Assembly: GCA_018136815.1 (NCBI GenBank) | Contig: CM030937.1 | Coordinates: 2,779,820-2,843,819, forward strand | From: Isochrysis galbana | Taxonomy: Eukaryota; Haptophyta; Isochrysidales; Isochrysidaceae | Direction of reading: 5' to 3' | Length of the DNA stretch: 64,000 nucleotides | In this document: positions 11,247 through 22,106 of the stretch, one piece after another | Numbering within the stretch: the stretch's first letter is position 1 | Layout: the number at the start of each line of letters is the position of its first letter | Program-made: the position numbers and the translations under genes | Notes under the pieces: generated by a model | The model's database searches: none | What the model saw: only the letters and a program-made list of their open reading frames with translations | Told to the model about the DNA's origin: nothing

Positions 11247-11350
11247 GGTGTCGTTTCGTCAATTATGGGACATCAGCCACCGGGAGTCGAATTCGAGCCC
11301 AGAGTGCAAAAGGATGGAAGAGACGGTGGGGTGAACCACTACGCCACGCG
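11247..11350 (-). mobile_element. tRNA-derived SINE
   Basis: On the minus strand, an A-box-like TGGCGTAGTGG (11337-11347) lies about 40 bases upstream of a B-box-like GGCTCGAATTC (11289-11299), the spacing of a tRNA promoter. The segment then runs into a tail (reverse complement of GTGTCGTTTCGTCAATTATG) that is shared with family B repeats at 15,577, 38,536 and 47,885. This suggests a SINE with a tRNA head and a common tail. Confidence 0.6.
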
Positions 11351-11699
11351 AGAGTTTACGTGAGCCGTAGGGCCGTGAGGAGAGACTGAAAAGTGAAAAG
11401 CACCCTATCTACTTTCACTTTTTCTTCACTTCTTTTACACTTTTTTTTCCCGACTGAATGACTGAATTGCTGATTTTTTTGCACCCTTCTTCTCCTTTAT
11501 TCTTTACTTCTCATGAGTCCTAGAACTCGTGGATGCGACGCCGCCACGCGCGGGGCAAGGGAGGGGGGTCCCTTACCGACTTACCGACGCCATTGCCATT
11601 CGTGGGGCGGGAGGGGGTTGTTAGGAGGGGGGAGGCGGCTGGCGGGGCAAGTAGGCGGGGACCCTGCGGAATCCTTGGTTGGACCTTGGACACCAAGGG

Positions 11700-11742
11700 G
11701 AGGTGGAAAATAGTGGTTAAAACGAGCGTGAGTGACCGGGCT
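11700..11742 (-). mobile_element. Isolated end of the AGCCCGGTCACTCACT element
   Basis: Reverse complement of the left end of the element at 47,547-47,786: the shared run covers GGAGGTGG, AAATAGTGGTTAAAA and GTGAGTGACCGGGCT. The rest of the element was not found to the left. Confidence 0.6.
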
Positions 11743-12902
11743 GCTATTGTCTCGAATAAAGAGGATAGTTTGGGGCACATTGCACATTCCCAAGTGTGAG
11801 GAGTTTCTCTTCCGCGTTGTGGCAGAATCTACAGTTCGAGTCCCGGTCCGCGAATCGGTGCTCGCCGTTCCGATTCATTCGGCGGTGGGTGTTCTATGCG
11901 TTTGTAGTAGGAGGTATATGTATATGTCTTTGGTGGTGACCATTGATTGATGAGGTATACAATGCGCCCAAGTGTGCCCACGTGTTGGGTGGTAGCTGGT
12001 ATTTCGTATTGCGCGTCGGCGCGTGCAGCCGATTCTAGGTCCGCGTGCCGCTGCCGTTCGTGCTCGTGAAAATGCCGACGACGAGCGCGAGCGAGCCCGC
12101 CCTGCGCACACGCCGCTTGGGCTTGGAGCGCATGGGGAATTGCCCCCCGGCAGCAGCCGGTGCCTCCCTCAGCGAGGGGGTCACGCGACCGCCGCCATCG
12201 GTCCTGAGTCCGATTCTTTGCAAGGGGGTTCAGTCTCGCTTTAGACAGCACTAACACTCGCACTCACTATGCACTAAGCACTAAGCCACTCACAAATCCC
12301 AGCATTGTGCGACGCAATGAGACGCTCGCAGCGAGCTGATTGCGAGAGAGCGGATGTCTGAATGACGGAGGAGCAACCGAACGACGAATAAATGAGGCAA
12401 CTATGAAAAGAAAGGGGACATGACGTCCTGACGAAACGCGCCCTGCGGCTCCACGCCAGAGCCAAGAAAATGGGTGGAGAAAGGCGGTGGCAACGGGGTC
12501 GACCCAGGGTAGCTGGTGGGAGCTGCTAGATCGCGACATCGACACTCTTGACACTCGATGACTGATCCTGAGGCTAGAGGCACGACTCAGCAAAGTCGAA
12601 TCACGGAAGAGATTCGAACACCTAAGAGCCCATGCGACGCGTGCGGGGACACGGGAATATCCTATTCTATGCTGTTGCACCCATTTCTTGAAGAATATGG
12701 CGCCTCCTGAAAATGAATGAACATCGTGCCAACTTCCGCTAGCAGAACGCCTGCACTTGCCGTCATGCCGGGCATCGGCTTAGCCTTATGGCACTATCGT
12801 TCCAGCGATTGAGGCGTGCCGATAAATCACAGCACCAATACACCCAGCGGCTAGCACTGCAACTTCTTCGATCCTCCCATAAGTGTGGGTTGGTCTGAGC
12901 CC

Positions 12903-14326
12903 TTACACCGTGCGACCATTGAGCCAGCTCCATTCGACGCCAGGCAACAAGATGCCGCCTTCAGACCTCGCTTGACGCTCTGCGAGCTTGCGAAAACGCC
13001 GAGGCAGTGAACCTACATACTCTTGTGCTGCAGCAGCTTCTGGGCTGAGACCCGTTAGCGATTCCACCTGCCATTCACTATTGAGATGTTCGATTATGTC
13101 CGTGTAATCAGCACTTGTGTACACACCCAAGTTGGCAGCGACACGAGCAAAGTCCGCGAACAGATTGGGGTTCTCGCCATCAGTCATCAATTCTGCAGGC
13201 ATTACAATCTGCACAACAGAGTAAAGCATCGGTAAGTATGCATGGAGTGACTTGTTCCATGGGCCTAACGCAAGTGTCCTGAAAAACTCCAGGACCATCT
13301 TCACACCTGTTGCTTCAACATGTCCGCATATGCGATCATCGCGCCATCAGGATCCTCCTCAAAAATGGCTGAGACAAAGCCTTTATAGGCTTTCTCGTGC
13401 CTAGCCTCGTCGCCTGCGATAGCCGCACATATACGTGCCAAGCGTGAGTCTCCATACTTTGATGCAAGCTTGCCAACATTGCCATGCGAGATTTTAGTAG
13501 CGCGCTCTTGAAACGAGGTGTACACAAATCCGCGGTAAGCGTCACCGACGCTTGACCCGTCTGGGACAAACTTGGGGTTGAAACCGTTGGCGATAAGCTT
13601 CATTATTGATTTCTCGACAGCGCGCATGTTGCACCGTCCAGTCAAGTACAAGTAGCGGTTCAACAAGTCCCCATGGCGGTTTTCCTCGGAAGTCCACTGG
13701 CGAGACCAGCGGCCCCAAGCGGTATCAGAGGTGCCAGTCGGATCGCTTGCGCCGTCCAATGTGTTCAAAAGTGTCTGGTACGTGGGGAGCGCCTGCGATA
13801 CCACGAACAAGCGCGAGTGATCAACGTGGGCCTATTGCAGTTCGTGCAGTCAACTCAAGACAAGGAATGTAAAACACTCTACCCCTTCTACCCTGCAATT
13901 CCAATGTTGCACCTCTTCGGTGATCATGTCGCCAATGAGCACGACTAGAAGTTCGTCGGGAAGACCGCGCGCCATCTGTCGCATCTCGCGAACTTCCTCT
14001 AAGAAGGCATCATCATTTTCATTGACACCATCTGGAATGAAGTCCGAGGGCTGCCATGCGCGATCAAGCGTAAGCAGCGAGTGCTCCACATGGTGAGCGA
14101 CGCGATTCTCGACGGCACGAAGAACCTTTGGGAGAGGTAAGGTGTCGCGAAGGTCATACGGCTGCACGGCACGGCACTCAGGGCGGCAAGGGCCCTAGTA
14201 GGCAGAGACGGCGCTCACCTCGGTCCGCTGCTGCTCGAGCCCCACACTGCTCACGGTAGCCACGGCGTGTGAGGGGTCGACGAGGAGTGCGAACATCAGC
14301 CCAGAAGAGTACGAGGCCCACCTCAT
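12903..14326 (-). CDS. Acyl-[acyl-carrier-protein] desaturase (stearoyl-ACP desaturase), 4 exons
   Basis: Exons 14326-14219, 14161-13913, 13792-13307 and 13208-12903 (minus) are all in phase 0 with GT-AG introns, 382 residues. Soluble plastid desaturase that introduces a cis double bond (usually delta-9 of stearoyl-ACP) using ferredoxin and a di-iron centre. Seen: GDMITEE (113-119) running across the splice into ALPTYQTLLNTLDG; EENRHGD (155-161) and DEARHE (247-252), the two ExxH iron-ligand motifs; SFQERATKISHGN; MPAELMTDG; and YTSADYTDIIEHL near the end. The family continuity at every junction fixes the introns. The start was set at the 5'-most in-frame ATG before a hydrophobic stretch (SGLMFALLVDPSHAVA). 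A Met ten residues later is possible, and a further upstream exon with more targeting sequence cannot be excluded. Confidence 0.93.
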
Positions 14327-14344
14327 CGGCTGGCGCCACGCACG

Positions 14345-14590
14345 GACTTTCCCTCCTTCTCCCGCTCTGCCCTTCTCTTCCTCCCTCTCCGATGTCGGCG
14401 ACGCCGCGGCGCCGCGCCGATTCCTGTCCTGCTCTCCTCTCCTCTCCTCCTCTCTTGTCTCTCTACTTTAGTCGTCCTCTCTCCTCCTCTCTCCTCTCTC
14501 CTCTCTCCTCTCTATTCTTCATTCCCCTCTCCTCCTTTCGTCTCTCTCCCGCTCCTCTCCTCTCTCTCTCTCTCATCATCTCTCTCACTT
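14345..14590. repeat. CT-rich simple-sequence tract
   Basis: Almost continuous pyrimidines dominated by CTCTCCTCT units. It lies just upstream (on the minus strand) of the desaturase start, so it would be a GA tract in that gene's promoter side. Confidence 0.85.
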
Positions 14591-14690
14591 TGTACAGGTT
14601 ACTCTTTAAAAAAATAGTCGGGTGGTCGTTTCCTGGTCAGTTTGAGCGTTTGTGCATGTTTCGCGGTGGTCGGGCGAGGGCGAACACAGC

Positions 14691-14717
14691 GGGGGGGGGG
14701 GGGGGGGGGGGGGGGGG
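14691..14717 (+). repeat. Run of 27 consecutive G
   Basis: A pure homopolymer of 27 G, followed directly by a C-rich stretch. It is the longest of many G or C runs in the window. Confidence 0.9.
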
Positions 14718-15199
14718 AGTTCCCCGCGCCGCCTTGCCCTCTCCCCCCCTTCCCCTCCCCCCCCCGCGCGCTCCTCTCCCGCCTCTCGCCTCCCCTCTCC
14801 CGCCCTCGCCTTTGTCCTGCTAGTGTACATACAAGCTCATAGCTCATAGAGATAGAGGGGGAGTGAAGATACATCCGACAACAGTACACATAACGATGTT
14901 AAACATCAACTTCTTCATCGTCTGATTCAGGTGCCTTTAGCCTTTACCCATCTTGTTATTTTTAGCTGTTTCAGTGTGTTCATGTTTTTGCAAGGTGTTT
15001 CGCCCTGGTCGCCTTTACCCGAGGGAACGTGTTTCCTGGTCGAGTTCGACTATTTTTTAAAAAAGTAACTTGTACTCCTCTGCCGCAAAAAAAAACTCCT
15101 TGCCCCCCCCAAAAGGTTTCTAGAGTAGAGGCTAGAGCTCCTCATCCAGCACCTTTTTCTATTAAATGCTCTAAACCTTGAAATATGCACTTCTACCAG

Positions 15200-15338
15200 C
15201 AAACAATGGGTGGGGGGGCAGGGTGCCATCAGTCGTGCCAGGAGAGTGGGTGGTTCCTCCCCCATGGCAGGGGAGGAGTGGAGAGAGAGGGGGGCTCGTG
15301 CCCCCCCATGGGCGAACTAGATATAAACTTAGTTGGTA
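15200..15338 (+). repeat. Family A repeat, 3' part only
   Basis: Matches the terminal ~135 bases of the copies at 19.0-19.14 and 21.08-21.21 kb (GTGCCAGGAGAGTGGGTGG, GGCAGGGGAGGAGTGGAGAG, CCCCCCCATGGGCGAAC, TATAAACTTAGTTG). The 5' part is missing. Confidence 0.85.
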
Positions 15339-15576
15339 GCTAGCAGTATATAGTAGCCTGATCGAACCTTCAAGAAACAAGAATGGTTTTTCAGCCCCTG
15401 GTTGAAGATTGAAGAAGCGCGCGCACGACCTCCCCGAACCCCGAAACCAGAGACTCCGCTTTGAGGGAACTGGGGAAGAAGCTGCAAGCTGCAACCTCAT
15501 GTTTGGTTATTTTCTTGACAGATGCCCCATGAAATAACATGAAATGGAGATATAAATATCTACCGCCCCCCCCCCT

Positions 15577-15955
15577 AGGTGTCGTTCCGTCAATTGTGGG
15601 ACATCAGACGAATTGAGCTATCAAATGTCCATAGTTATTTATACAAATCTACCGTGTGCCTTCAAGGATGTATCTATTTTGGGCGACGTGGAGACGCCGT
15701 GCGCTACCATGTGCTTTTAAAGATTTATCTATTTTGGGCGAAGTGTATTTTTCCTGACGAACCAGCGCGGCCCTGTGGAGACGTAGTAGCTTGTTTCTCT
15801 GCGGTTCACACTTACATAAACATGCAGTATAAGAGAGATCTCTCGCGGGAAGGGTGTGATGAGTTGCAATCACCCATGTGCACGCCGTGGATGCGCACGG
15901 CGCGATGTGCATAGGTTCCCCCCGCGGGGGCGCCGTGCGTGCGCATAACAACTTT
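15577..15955 (+). repeat. Family B repeat, long copy
   Basis: Starts GTGTCGTTCCGTCAATTGTG and ends with the hairpin module GTGCACGCCGTG ... GGCGCGATGTGCAT ... CCCCGCGGGG ... GCCGTGCGTGCGCAT. Inside are two direct repeats sharing ATCTATTTTGGGCGA. Other copies: 38,536-38,735, 38,800-38,940, 47,885-47,960, and 48,470-48,512 plus 49,364-49,492 (split by a hAT element). Confidence 0.8.
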
Positions 15956-16569
15956 TTCTTCTACTATGAAGGTGCACGCCCCTGGAATGGTTCTAATTAA
16001 TTCAATTGTCTTAGGAAATGTTGTCGAGTATTCTGTGTTCCAAACTCCAAAGCCATATAGTGGAACTACCTTCTAATCATGACCCTCTTCCTTTGTGTAA
16101 AGATACTCTTCCGGCCAGTCATAAGTTGTTTACTCACTGCCAAGAAACTCTCTTTCAATGAGTTCAAAGTTGTTAGCGAGCATCTCAAGATGCGGAAAGA
16201 CTTTGTAGGGGCTCGGGTAAAACCTCAGACGACATCCAAAGTAATGCTTTGCGCAATGCTTGCCCTCCGCCTCCGCGAGCGACGCAGCTCGTCGCGTACA
16301 GTGACACTTGCCTACGCAGGAGGTGAGGGAGGATTGAGATGCGCGTCCACGGGCTCACACGTGCAGGCAGGCCAGCACGCAGTGGGCAAAGGGGAGAGGG
16401 AGAGGGGGCTGGCATTGCTGGCATGGCTTACCTAGCCCCGACATCGCGCGCCGCGCCGCGCGCCGCAGCCTGTCTCCTCGGAGCTGAAGAGGGCAAGAGA
16501 CAAGAGACCAGAGAGAGGGCCAATTTACTGTCATGAAAGGCCCTGTTTATGTTAAAGAGTCGCATCCGC

Positions 16570-16632
16570 GCGACAACTTGTTCACCGAGTCAACTTGTTC
16601 ACCGCGACAACTTGTTCACCGCGAGTGAACAT
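16570..16632. repeat. Tandem CAACTTGTTCACCG repeat
   Basis: Three copies of CAACTTGTTCACCG with short GAGT/CGA linkers, then a partial fourth with GTGAACATGTTC. The unit contains the inverted pair GTTCAC/GTGAAC. Confidence 0.85.
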
Positions 16633-17468
16633 GTTCAGCTCTTGTCGTAAACGTTGCTGTCTACTAATAAAGAGGAGATTATACTGGATACGGGTAGAGA
16701 GCCCGGCGCCACGCGCCACGGCCCCAATCTTGCAGCCACTTGTAGAGAGGGCCCAAACTTCTGGCAAGTTGGGCGAGCCACCCAAACTTGCAGAACAAGT
16801 TGTACAAGTATTGATTGGCCTGGGCCTATCTTTAAACCGCGTTGGTTTAACCCGCTGAGTGCGCACACTCTTCGGGGTGAGAAGGCAAGAGGGTCACATT
16901 CACTTGTGATTGTTGTGTTCTCTCGTTTGTTTGTTCGTATTGTCAACTCGAGTTTTCCTTGTTTGTATCTCATGGGGACGCCTGTGACCTGTGATACATC
17001 ATTGTGAGCTTGAGCTGGGTGTCTTGTCTTGTCTCTGTTCGTCGCGTCTTTTCGTGCTTGTTGTGGGCTTGATCACCCTATGACTCGCGTGGGCGCTCGA
17101 TTTGAGTCGGTCGGGGGGTGTCGAATCCAGAGTATCTCTATACTCAAAGCGGATTCGATACTCGATAGTGCGAACGAATTTTGTTTTCAGGGCTTGTCTC
17201 GATGGTTCGCCGCTCGCTCGACATATTGAACACCGAGGCTTCACATCGCTCGTCAATTCATTTGTCTACTCCTTCTTTGTTTGTTTCGAGCGTTTATGTT
17301 TTTGTTTCTCAGTTCTTTTGTTGATTGAGTGGTGTTAGTAGATTGAGTTTTGAGAGGTGGTCATGTGTGCCGTCGTCATGTAGCGCGTTTCCCTCCCTCC
17401 CTCTCTCTCTCTCTCTCTCTCAAGATTGTGCCCCGAATGAGACTTGACACGATCAAGCTACCGCTTGA

Positions 17469-17864
17469 TTCGACACGGCCCAGAAACTTAAAGATAGACT
17501 CTTTGTATACCCGAACACAACGACACCCGACAGCCTCAAAGCCCTCCACATCATAGCGTGGAGGTACATAATAGGCGACTTTTACAAAGTAGAATTTGAC
17601 AACTACACTTTCCACTACGTGCCGGTCATCGAAAAAACCCTTAGCAGATTTACGATCCTCGCCCGAGGGCTCACCCCCCCAGACAAGTCCTCGACCGCAC
17701 GCACTAGCAAAGCCTCACAAGGGAGAAAATCGAAACTCAAGTCCCCGCGTGAGCTTTGCACCCCCGTCTTTACATTCAACGATAAAGGCACACTGATGTT
17801 AGGCGGCAACCTGGCCGCGATAGCCAATGCACTCCAACTCCAACTAGCGGAAAGGCTAGCTTAA
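17469..17864 (+). pseudogene. Open frame of 131 codons with no ATG at its start, probable retroelement protein fragment
   Basis: One frame is open from just after a TGA at 17466 to a TAA at 17862-17864. It begins FDTAQKLKDRLFVYP and continues with LHIIAWRYIIGDFYKVE, YVPVIEKTLSRF, a basic Ser/Lys linker and CTPVFTFNDKGTLMLGG near the end. Composition looks coding and is less GC-rich than the flanks. The first Met is far inside, so this is a 3' piece. The hydrophobic/aromatic WRYIIGDFYKVE stretch recalls C-terminal parts of non-LTR reverse transcriptase proteins, but that is a weak resemblance and I cannot assign it. Confidence 0.4.
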
Positions 17865-18149
17865 CCGCGCATAAGCCGTCGCGACGCTTCACCCACCCGC
17901 CCTGCCTCAACCCCCGGAAACACGGAGGCACGCCGCCCATCTCCTAAGTTCAAAAAGAAGCAATATAGAAACCGATAGCCCGATGGTACAGGAGGAAGGA
18001 GTGGAAAAAACCTATCGGGGATCGGTGCACACCGTCTGCTGCAGGAAACCCCATACACCCAGCCCCTAGGTAGCGCACGAGGGACGGGCCGCAAGGCAGG
18101 TGGAGGGGGGATGAGAGTGACGGGCGAGGCTGCAATGGTTAGAGTGCAG

Positions 18150-18345
18150 AGTCGCGCGCGCGGCGAGAATATTAAGAAGTTTTTTTTTGTCTCCGTAATC
18201 TCACCGACGAGAATTTCGTGGAAGTGTCGGAGTCGCAAGGCACCGTAGTAGCCCGTAAGGGCACCATTAGAACGACCATAAGATTCATCGTAAACAGCAC
18301 ACAGCACAGTAAGATTAAGGTATGAACAGAGTTGGCTCCTGGGGG
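18150..18345 (+). repeat. Second copy of the 5.86-5.98 kb repeat, lacking the palindrome array
   Basis: Shares CTCACCGACGAGA, GTCGCAAGGCACCG, AACGACCATAAGATTCATCG and AAGGTATGAACAGAG with the copy at 5.86 kb, then continues directly into TTGGCTCCTGGGGGGTAACA, which in the other copy lies ~350 bp further right, after the array. Upstream, 18,150-18,185 is the reverse of the CTTCTTAATATTCTCGCCG block. Confidence 0.8.
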
Positions 18346-18754
18346 GTAACATATGCAATACTACTAGCTACTACTACGATGTACATAATAAATAAACTTC
18401 TTAATAGTCTCACCGCACACGCGGCCGTGGACCCTCTACTTTCTACTCACGCAGCAAAACTTTCTACACCCCCACTCCCCCGGCCCTTTCCCCCCCGCCA
18501 TCAGGCGACTCCCCCCGTGCACTACTAGGGGGATAGGGGAAAAGGGCTTAGATATGGTCCGGTGGCCCGCGCCCCCCCCCCGGTGATCCGTTCCCTCCTT
18601 CCTCCTACGCCTACCGGGCTGGCGGCGTCCTCAGTCCCGACTTATCCTGTAAACAGGTGCGGGGCTTACCTATTTTTCGGTGGGCGGAGCTCTCGCTCCG
18701 CCCACCCCCTTCTCCGCGCTCTCTCTCCTCTCTCCTGCGGCACGCGCGATGGCG

Positions 18755-19143
18755 TGCCTGCGACAGGCCAGCAGCTGCCTGGTGGCGACCCCTGGAGGCT
18801 CCTGGAGGCCAGCTCAGGGGGCAGAGGAGGCTGGGGCTGGGCCCTGGTCTCCCCTGCCTCTCCCTCGCTGGCGCTCCTGAGCCTCAGGGGCCCCCAATCT
18901 GCACCTGTCTGCCTGTCGACCAGGGGGGAGGGGGGGTTGGAGCGATGGGCTGGCCACGAGGGGCCAGGACGAGCGAATCAGGCGAGCCTGTCCGTGGGAG
19001 AGTGGGTCAGCAGGGCAGTGGCCTCCTGGCAAGCCATCAGGCATGCCAGGAGGATGGGTGGTTCCTCCCCAACGGCAGGGGAGGAGTGGAGAGAGAGGGG
19101 GGCTCGTGCCCCCCCATGGGCGAACCAAGTATAAACTTAGTTG
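18755..19143 (+). repeat. Family A repeat, near full-length copy
   Basis: Best-preserved copy: GCGACAGGCCAG at the left, GGAGGCTCCTGGAGGCCAG, CCCTGCCTCTCCCTCGCTGG, CTGTCTGCCTGTCGACCAGG, GAGGAGTGGAGAGAGAGG, and the end TATAAACTTAGTTG. Confidence 0.85.
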
Positions 19144-19236
19144 ACTACGATGTACATAATACTCTGCCCTGCTCGCATGTAGAAATTAGAAGAACAGCCG
19201 CAGCAAGCCCGCCCCCCTGACGACGCGGACTGCGCG

Positions 19237-19605
19237 ATGGCGTCGCTCGCCCCGCTGCCCTCCACGAAGGAGCAGATGGAAGAGGAGCCACCGAAGATTG
19301 AGATCGAGGCGGGCGTCGACGCGTCGGCAGCTACATTCACCCTCCATAACGAGGATCACACCGTTGGAAATTCGCTCCGCTATGTGCTCAATAAGGACCC
19401 ACATGTCTCGTTCGTCGGCTACTCAGTGCCTCATCCATCGGAGCCCAAAATGAACCTGCGAATCCAGACGGTGGGGAGCTCGGCTACGACCGCGCTGCAC
19501 GGGGCCCTTGGTACTCTCTACGAGATTACTGCCCACACCAAAGAAACGTTTGACCAGGCCGTTGCGGAGTTCCGCAAGAAGCAGACTGATGCTGCTCAAA
19601 GATGA
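19237..19605 (+). CDS. RPAC2: DNA-directed RNA polymerases I and III subunit RPAC2 (AC19)
   Basis: Single-exon gene of 122 residues, the normal length for this subunit. RPAC2 is the RPB11/alpha-like partner that pairs with RPAC1 (AC40) at the assembly platform of Pol I and Pol III. Seen: FTLHNEDHTVGNSLRYVLNK (about 35-54), then HVSFVGYSVPHPSEPKMNLR, both near-diagnostic of AC19, and a C-terminal helix (TFDQAVAEFRKKQ). ATG at 19237 is the first Met in frame and gives the usual short acidic N-terminal tail. It sits less than 100 bp after a family A repeat copy, so its promoter must be very short or lie within the repeat. Confidence 0.96.
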   Translation: MASLAPLPSTKEQMEEEPPKIEIEAGVDASAATFTLHNEDHTVGNSLRYVLNKDPHVSFVGYSVPHPSEPKMNLRIQTVGSSATTALHGALGTLYEITAHTKETFDQAVAEFRKKQTDAAQR

Positions 19606-21426
19606 AACTGACAGACAGGGCTTGCTCTGCTCCACAATGACACCTTTTGTCCGCGTCATGCTGTCCCAATCTTATTGGCCTCTCAGAATAGCGCGCATGG
19701 CTGTTCTGACCTCGCGCCCGAATCAACGTGTAATTAGCTCTGACTGGATCGTGTTTGATACAATATACAGTTGTACTTGCCCGTGCGTGAGCTTGCAGGG
19801 GATACTCACTCTCCTCGTGACTTTCGTCGCTGTCGTAACGGGTGACACCGTTTCGCCGGCATTCCTCTTCTTCTAGTGCTCTGCGATGTGTTTGTGTCAT
19901 ATCCGCATATGTGCCCTGCGCCTATGCGTTTCGTCGTTTGTCAAATGATGCGCTCTCCCGAGACTCTCCCATTCCCGTTCCTATATATCCTGTCTATTCA
20001 ACAACAACGAGCAACAAGGCCCGTCATCCGTAATGTGCGCTGATACGTTGCTGTGGGGTTAGACATCATGTGACTACTTTTGCTGATTCACCACTAACGC
20101 CCAAGACCGCGAGACTGGATACTCTTAAACGCTCACACTTATCGGGGCGACTAGAGGCTGCAACCTCAGGCCTCAGGCCTCAGGTTTGGTTGTTTGTTGT
20201 TTTTTGGATAACTACTAGGGCGGTCATACACTCAAAAAAAAAGGTCAAAATTTCAACGAGCTCTATAGGCCACAAGACTTTCAGCTAAGGCTAGTATATA
20301 TAGTGATGGAAAGCACGTATCCCAAGTCCTTTTAGCAGTCCTAAATTAAAATTAAAATGTTATATCCTAGCCAACCCCACTAGCTAATTGGACACAACTT
20401 TTCAGCCCCGGACTCCCGCCATGCCTGGCGAGCCAGGTGTCCGAGTGGTACCGGGGGGGGGGGGCATTGCCCCCTCCCCTCGATATTTGTCCTCCCCCCA
20501 GTGCAAGCACCGACCCTACGCACCCCAGCACACCCTCTCCTCGAGGCCACGCTGGGGGAAAACCCCTTTCGGGTAAAACAACGCAGGGGGGGGGGGGCAC
20601 TCGTGAGTTTAGGGGCCTAGAGCGCTAATCTCCCTCGCCCGAGCGAGTGGCCGCGGCGAGCCGCGGCCCTTCCCTCCTGGCTCTGGCGCCCCCGTCTTCT
20701 CTTACCCAAACGGGGCGAGAAGACACGTTACTGCCGGAGGGGAGAGCTGCCGCTCCCCCCTCCCCTCCCTCTTCCCTTTTCCTCCTCTCTTCCCTGCGGC
20801 GGGGGCCCATGGCGCGCGCCTGCGGCCCCTCGCTCAGGTCCCCAGATGGCCTGCAGGGCCTGGGAGCATAGCTCAGGGGGCAAGTGAGGCTGGGGCATGG
20901 CCCTGGCCCCTCCTGCCTCTCCCTCGCTGGCTCTCGAGCCCCTGCGGGTCGACTGGAGCTGACTGGGGGGTCCTGAACAGGGGGGCCCAGGGGGAGGAGG
21001 GGCTGGTCAGAGGAATGGGCAGGCCACGATGGGCCAGGGCGGGCGAGTCAGGCGGGCCTGTGGGGAGAGGTATGGGTCAGCAGGGCTGTGTGCTCCTGGC
21101 AAGCCATCAGGCGTGCCAGGAGAGTGGGTGGATCCTCCCCCATGGCAGGGGAGGAGTGGAGAGAGAGGGGGGCTCGTGCCCCCCCATGGGCGAGCTAAGT
21201 ATAAACTTAGCTGCCTTTTAGCAGTCCTAGGTGGCCGGGGTGGCCATACAAAAACAAAGCTCACCTCGGACGGGGGACGGAGACGGAGCGACGGAGCAAA
21301 AATAGAGGTGAGGGAGCCTGGGTAAAAAAATACTGCATCATGGGGTCAGAATTTTTTTTTCGCGGTACAGGGGGAAGTTTTCCCCTACCTCTCCCCCCGC
21401 GCAATCCGAAGTGCGGGAGCGGAGCC
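19606..21426. other. Intergenic region, mostly repeats
   Basis: 19,606-20,340 shows nothing recognisable beyond a GCCTCAG triplicate near 20,166 and a GGGCGGTCATACACT motif at 20,219 that also occurs at 58,449. From 20,440 to 20,640 there are two G-runs, and 20,820-21,215 is a family A copy. Confidence 0.6.
20820..21215 (+). repeat. Family A repeat, copy with altered middle
   Basis: Same block order as the 18.8 kb copy (CCTGCCTCTCCCTCGCTGG, GGCCAGGGCGGGCGA, GAGGAGTGGAGAGAGAGG, ATGGGCGAGCTAAG). The middle differs around the GTCGACTGGAG segment. Confidence 0.8.
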
Positions 21427-22106
21427 ATGGCGACCGACCCGCTGTCCGCTGGGACAGCCCGACCTTCGCCGCGCTCCAGCTCCAGCGAGAGTGCGTCGGA
21501 GGTCAGCCCACCATTTTTGCTGGGGTTCGGACACGATGGCCACGGGTGACCCGTCGGCGGTCTCACCGGTATTTCGCGCCACCGCATGCGACCGTTTTTT
21601 CTTTTACCTGCCCACGCAGCATGGCTGCCAGCCCCACCACAGCACCCAATATGCCCCTTGCTAAGGGGACAGACAGAATGACCTGCCTACACGGGCCTAC
21701 ACGCACAGCACACTAGAGATCAACGGTGCGCTCCCGGCTAGCACTCTAACTGGCCTGCCCGCGCACTCCAAACGCGCACTCCATCTGCCTGCTGCAGAAA
21801 GTTTATCTCAGCGTTTGGAGCGCTGCTCACGTAGGCAGTTGGCATGCACTTACAATCGACCGAATGCGCTGCACAAGTACATGAGCTTCACGGACTCGCT
21901 CACAGAGGAACAGCGGGCACTTTTTGGTGAATTCCTGGCGGCGCAGACCGACTCACCTGCGCAAGATATTGGAGCAGAGTTTTCGACATCAGCGAGGTGG
22001 ACGACATGCGCGAGCAGCAGCCGTGTCAGAAGTTCTAGAGGCTGCCGCTTCTTGGACAAGACACTTTTCTATGAAGTCAAATAAAAACTCAAGCTTTGAC
22101 ATGTAG
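21427..22106 (+). CDS. Unresolved small spliced gene (hypothetical)
   Basis: I do not recognise this gene. A start-like ATG at 21427 opens a Ser/Pro-rich segment (MATDPLSAGTARPSPRSSSS). About 100-120 bases later comes a good intron end (a T-rich tract, then GCCCACGCAG at 21,620) before ATGGCTGCCAGCCCC. Further on, 21,880-21,960 encodes YMSFTDSLTEEQRALFGEFL, which reads like a real amphipathic helix, and 21,990-22,034 in another frame encodes DISEVDDMREQQPC before a stop. Exon joins cannot be fixed from sequence alone. It could be one gene with three or four exons or two fragments; the bounds are approximate. Confidence 0.3.

Larger units (their letters stand above)
10578..12902. other. Intergenic region rich in mobile-element fragments
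   Basis: Holds a G-run near 10,879-10,891, a diverged family D copy (10,998-11,245), a tRNA-derived SINE (11,247-11,350, minus), and one end of a terminal-inverted-repeat element (11,700-11,742). A B-box-like GTTCGAGTCCC at about 11,833 has no convincing tRNA around it. No gene recognised. Confidence 0.6.
14327..19236. other. Long gene-poor region of repeats and fragments
   Basis: Nearly 5 kb without a complete gene: a CT-rich tract (14,345-14,590), a run of 27 G (14,691-14,717), family A copies, a family B copy, a tandem CAACTTGTTCACCG repeat, a (CT)n at about 17,397-17,420, and an open frame fragment at 17,469-17,864. The segment 15,960-16,560 and the segment 16,640-17,390 show nothing I can name. 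Confidence 0.6.

Noticed and set aside
14269-14823. 184-codon plus frame antisense to the desaturase 5' end
   Set aside because: Translation of a CT tract and a G-run; Ser/Leu/Pro repeats only.
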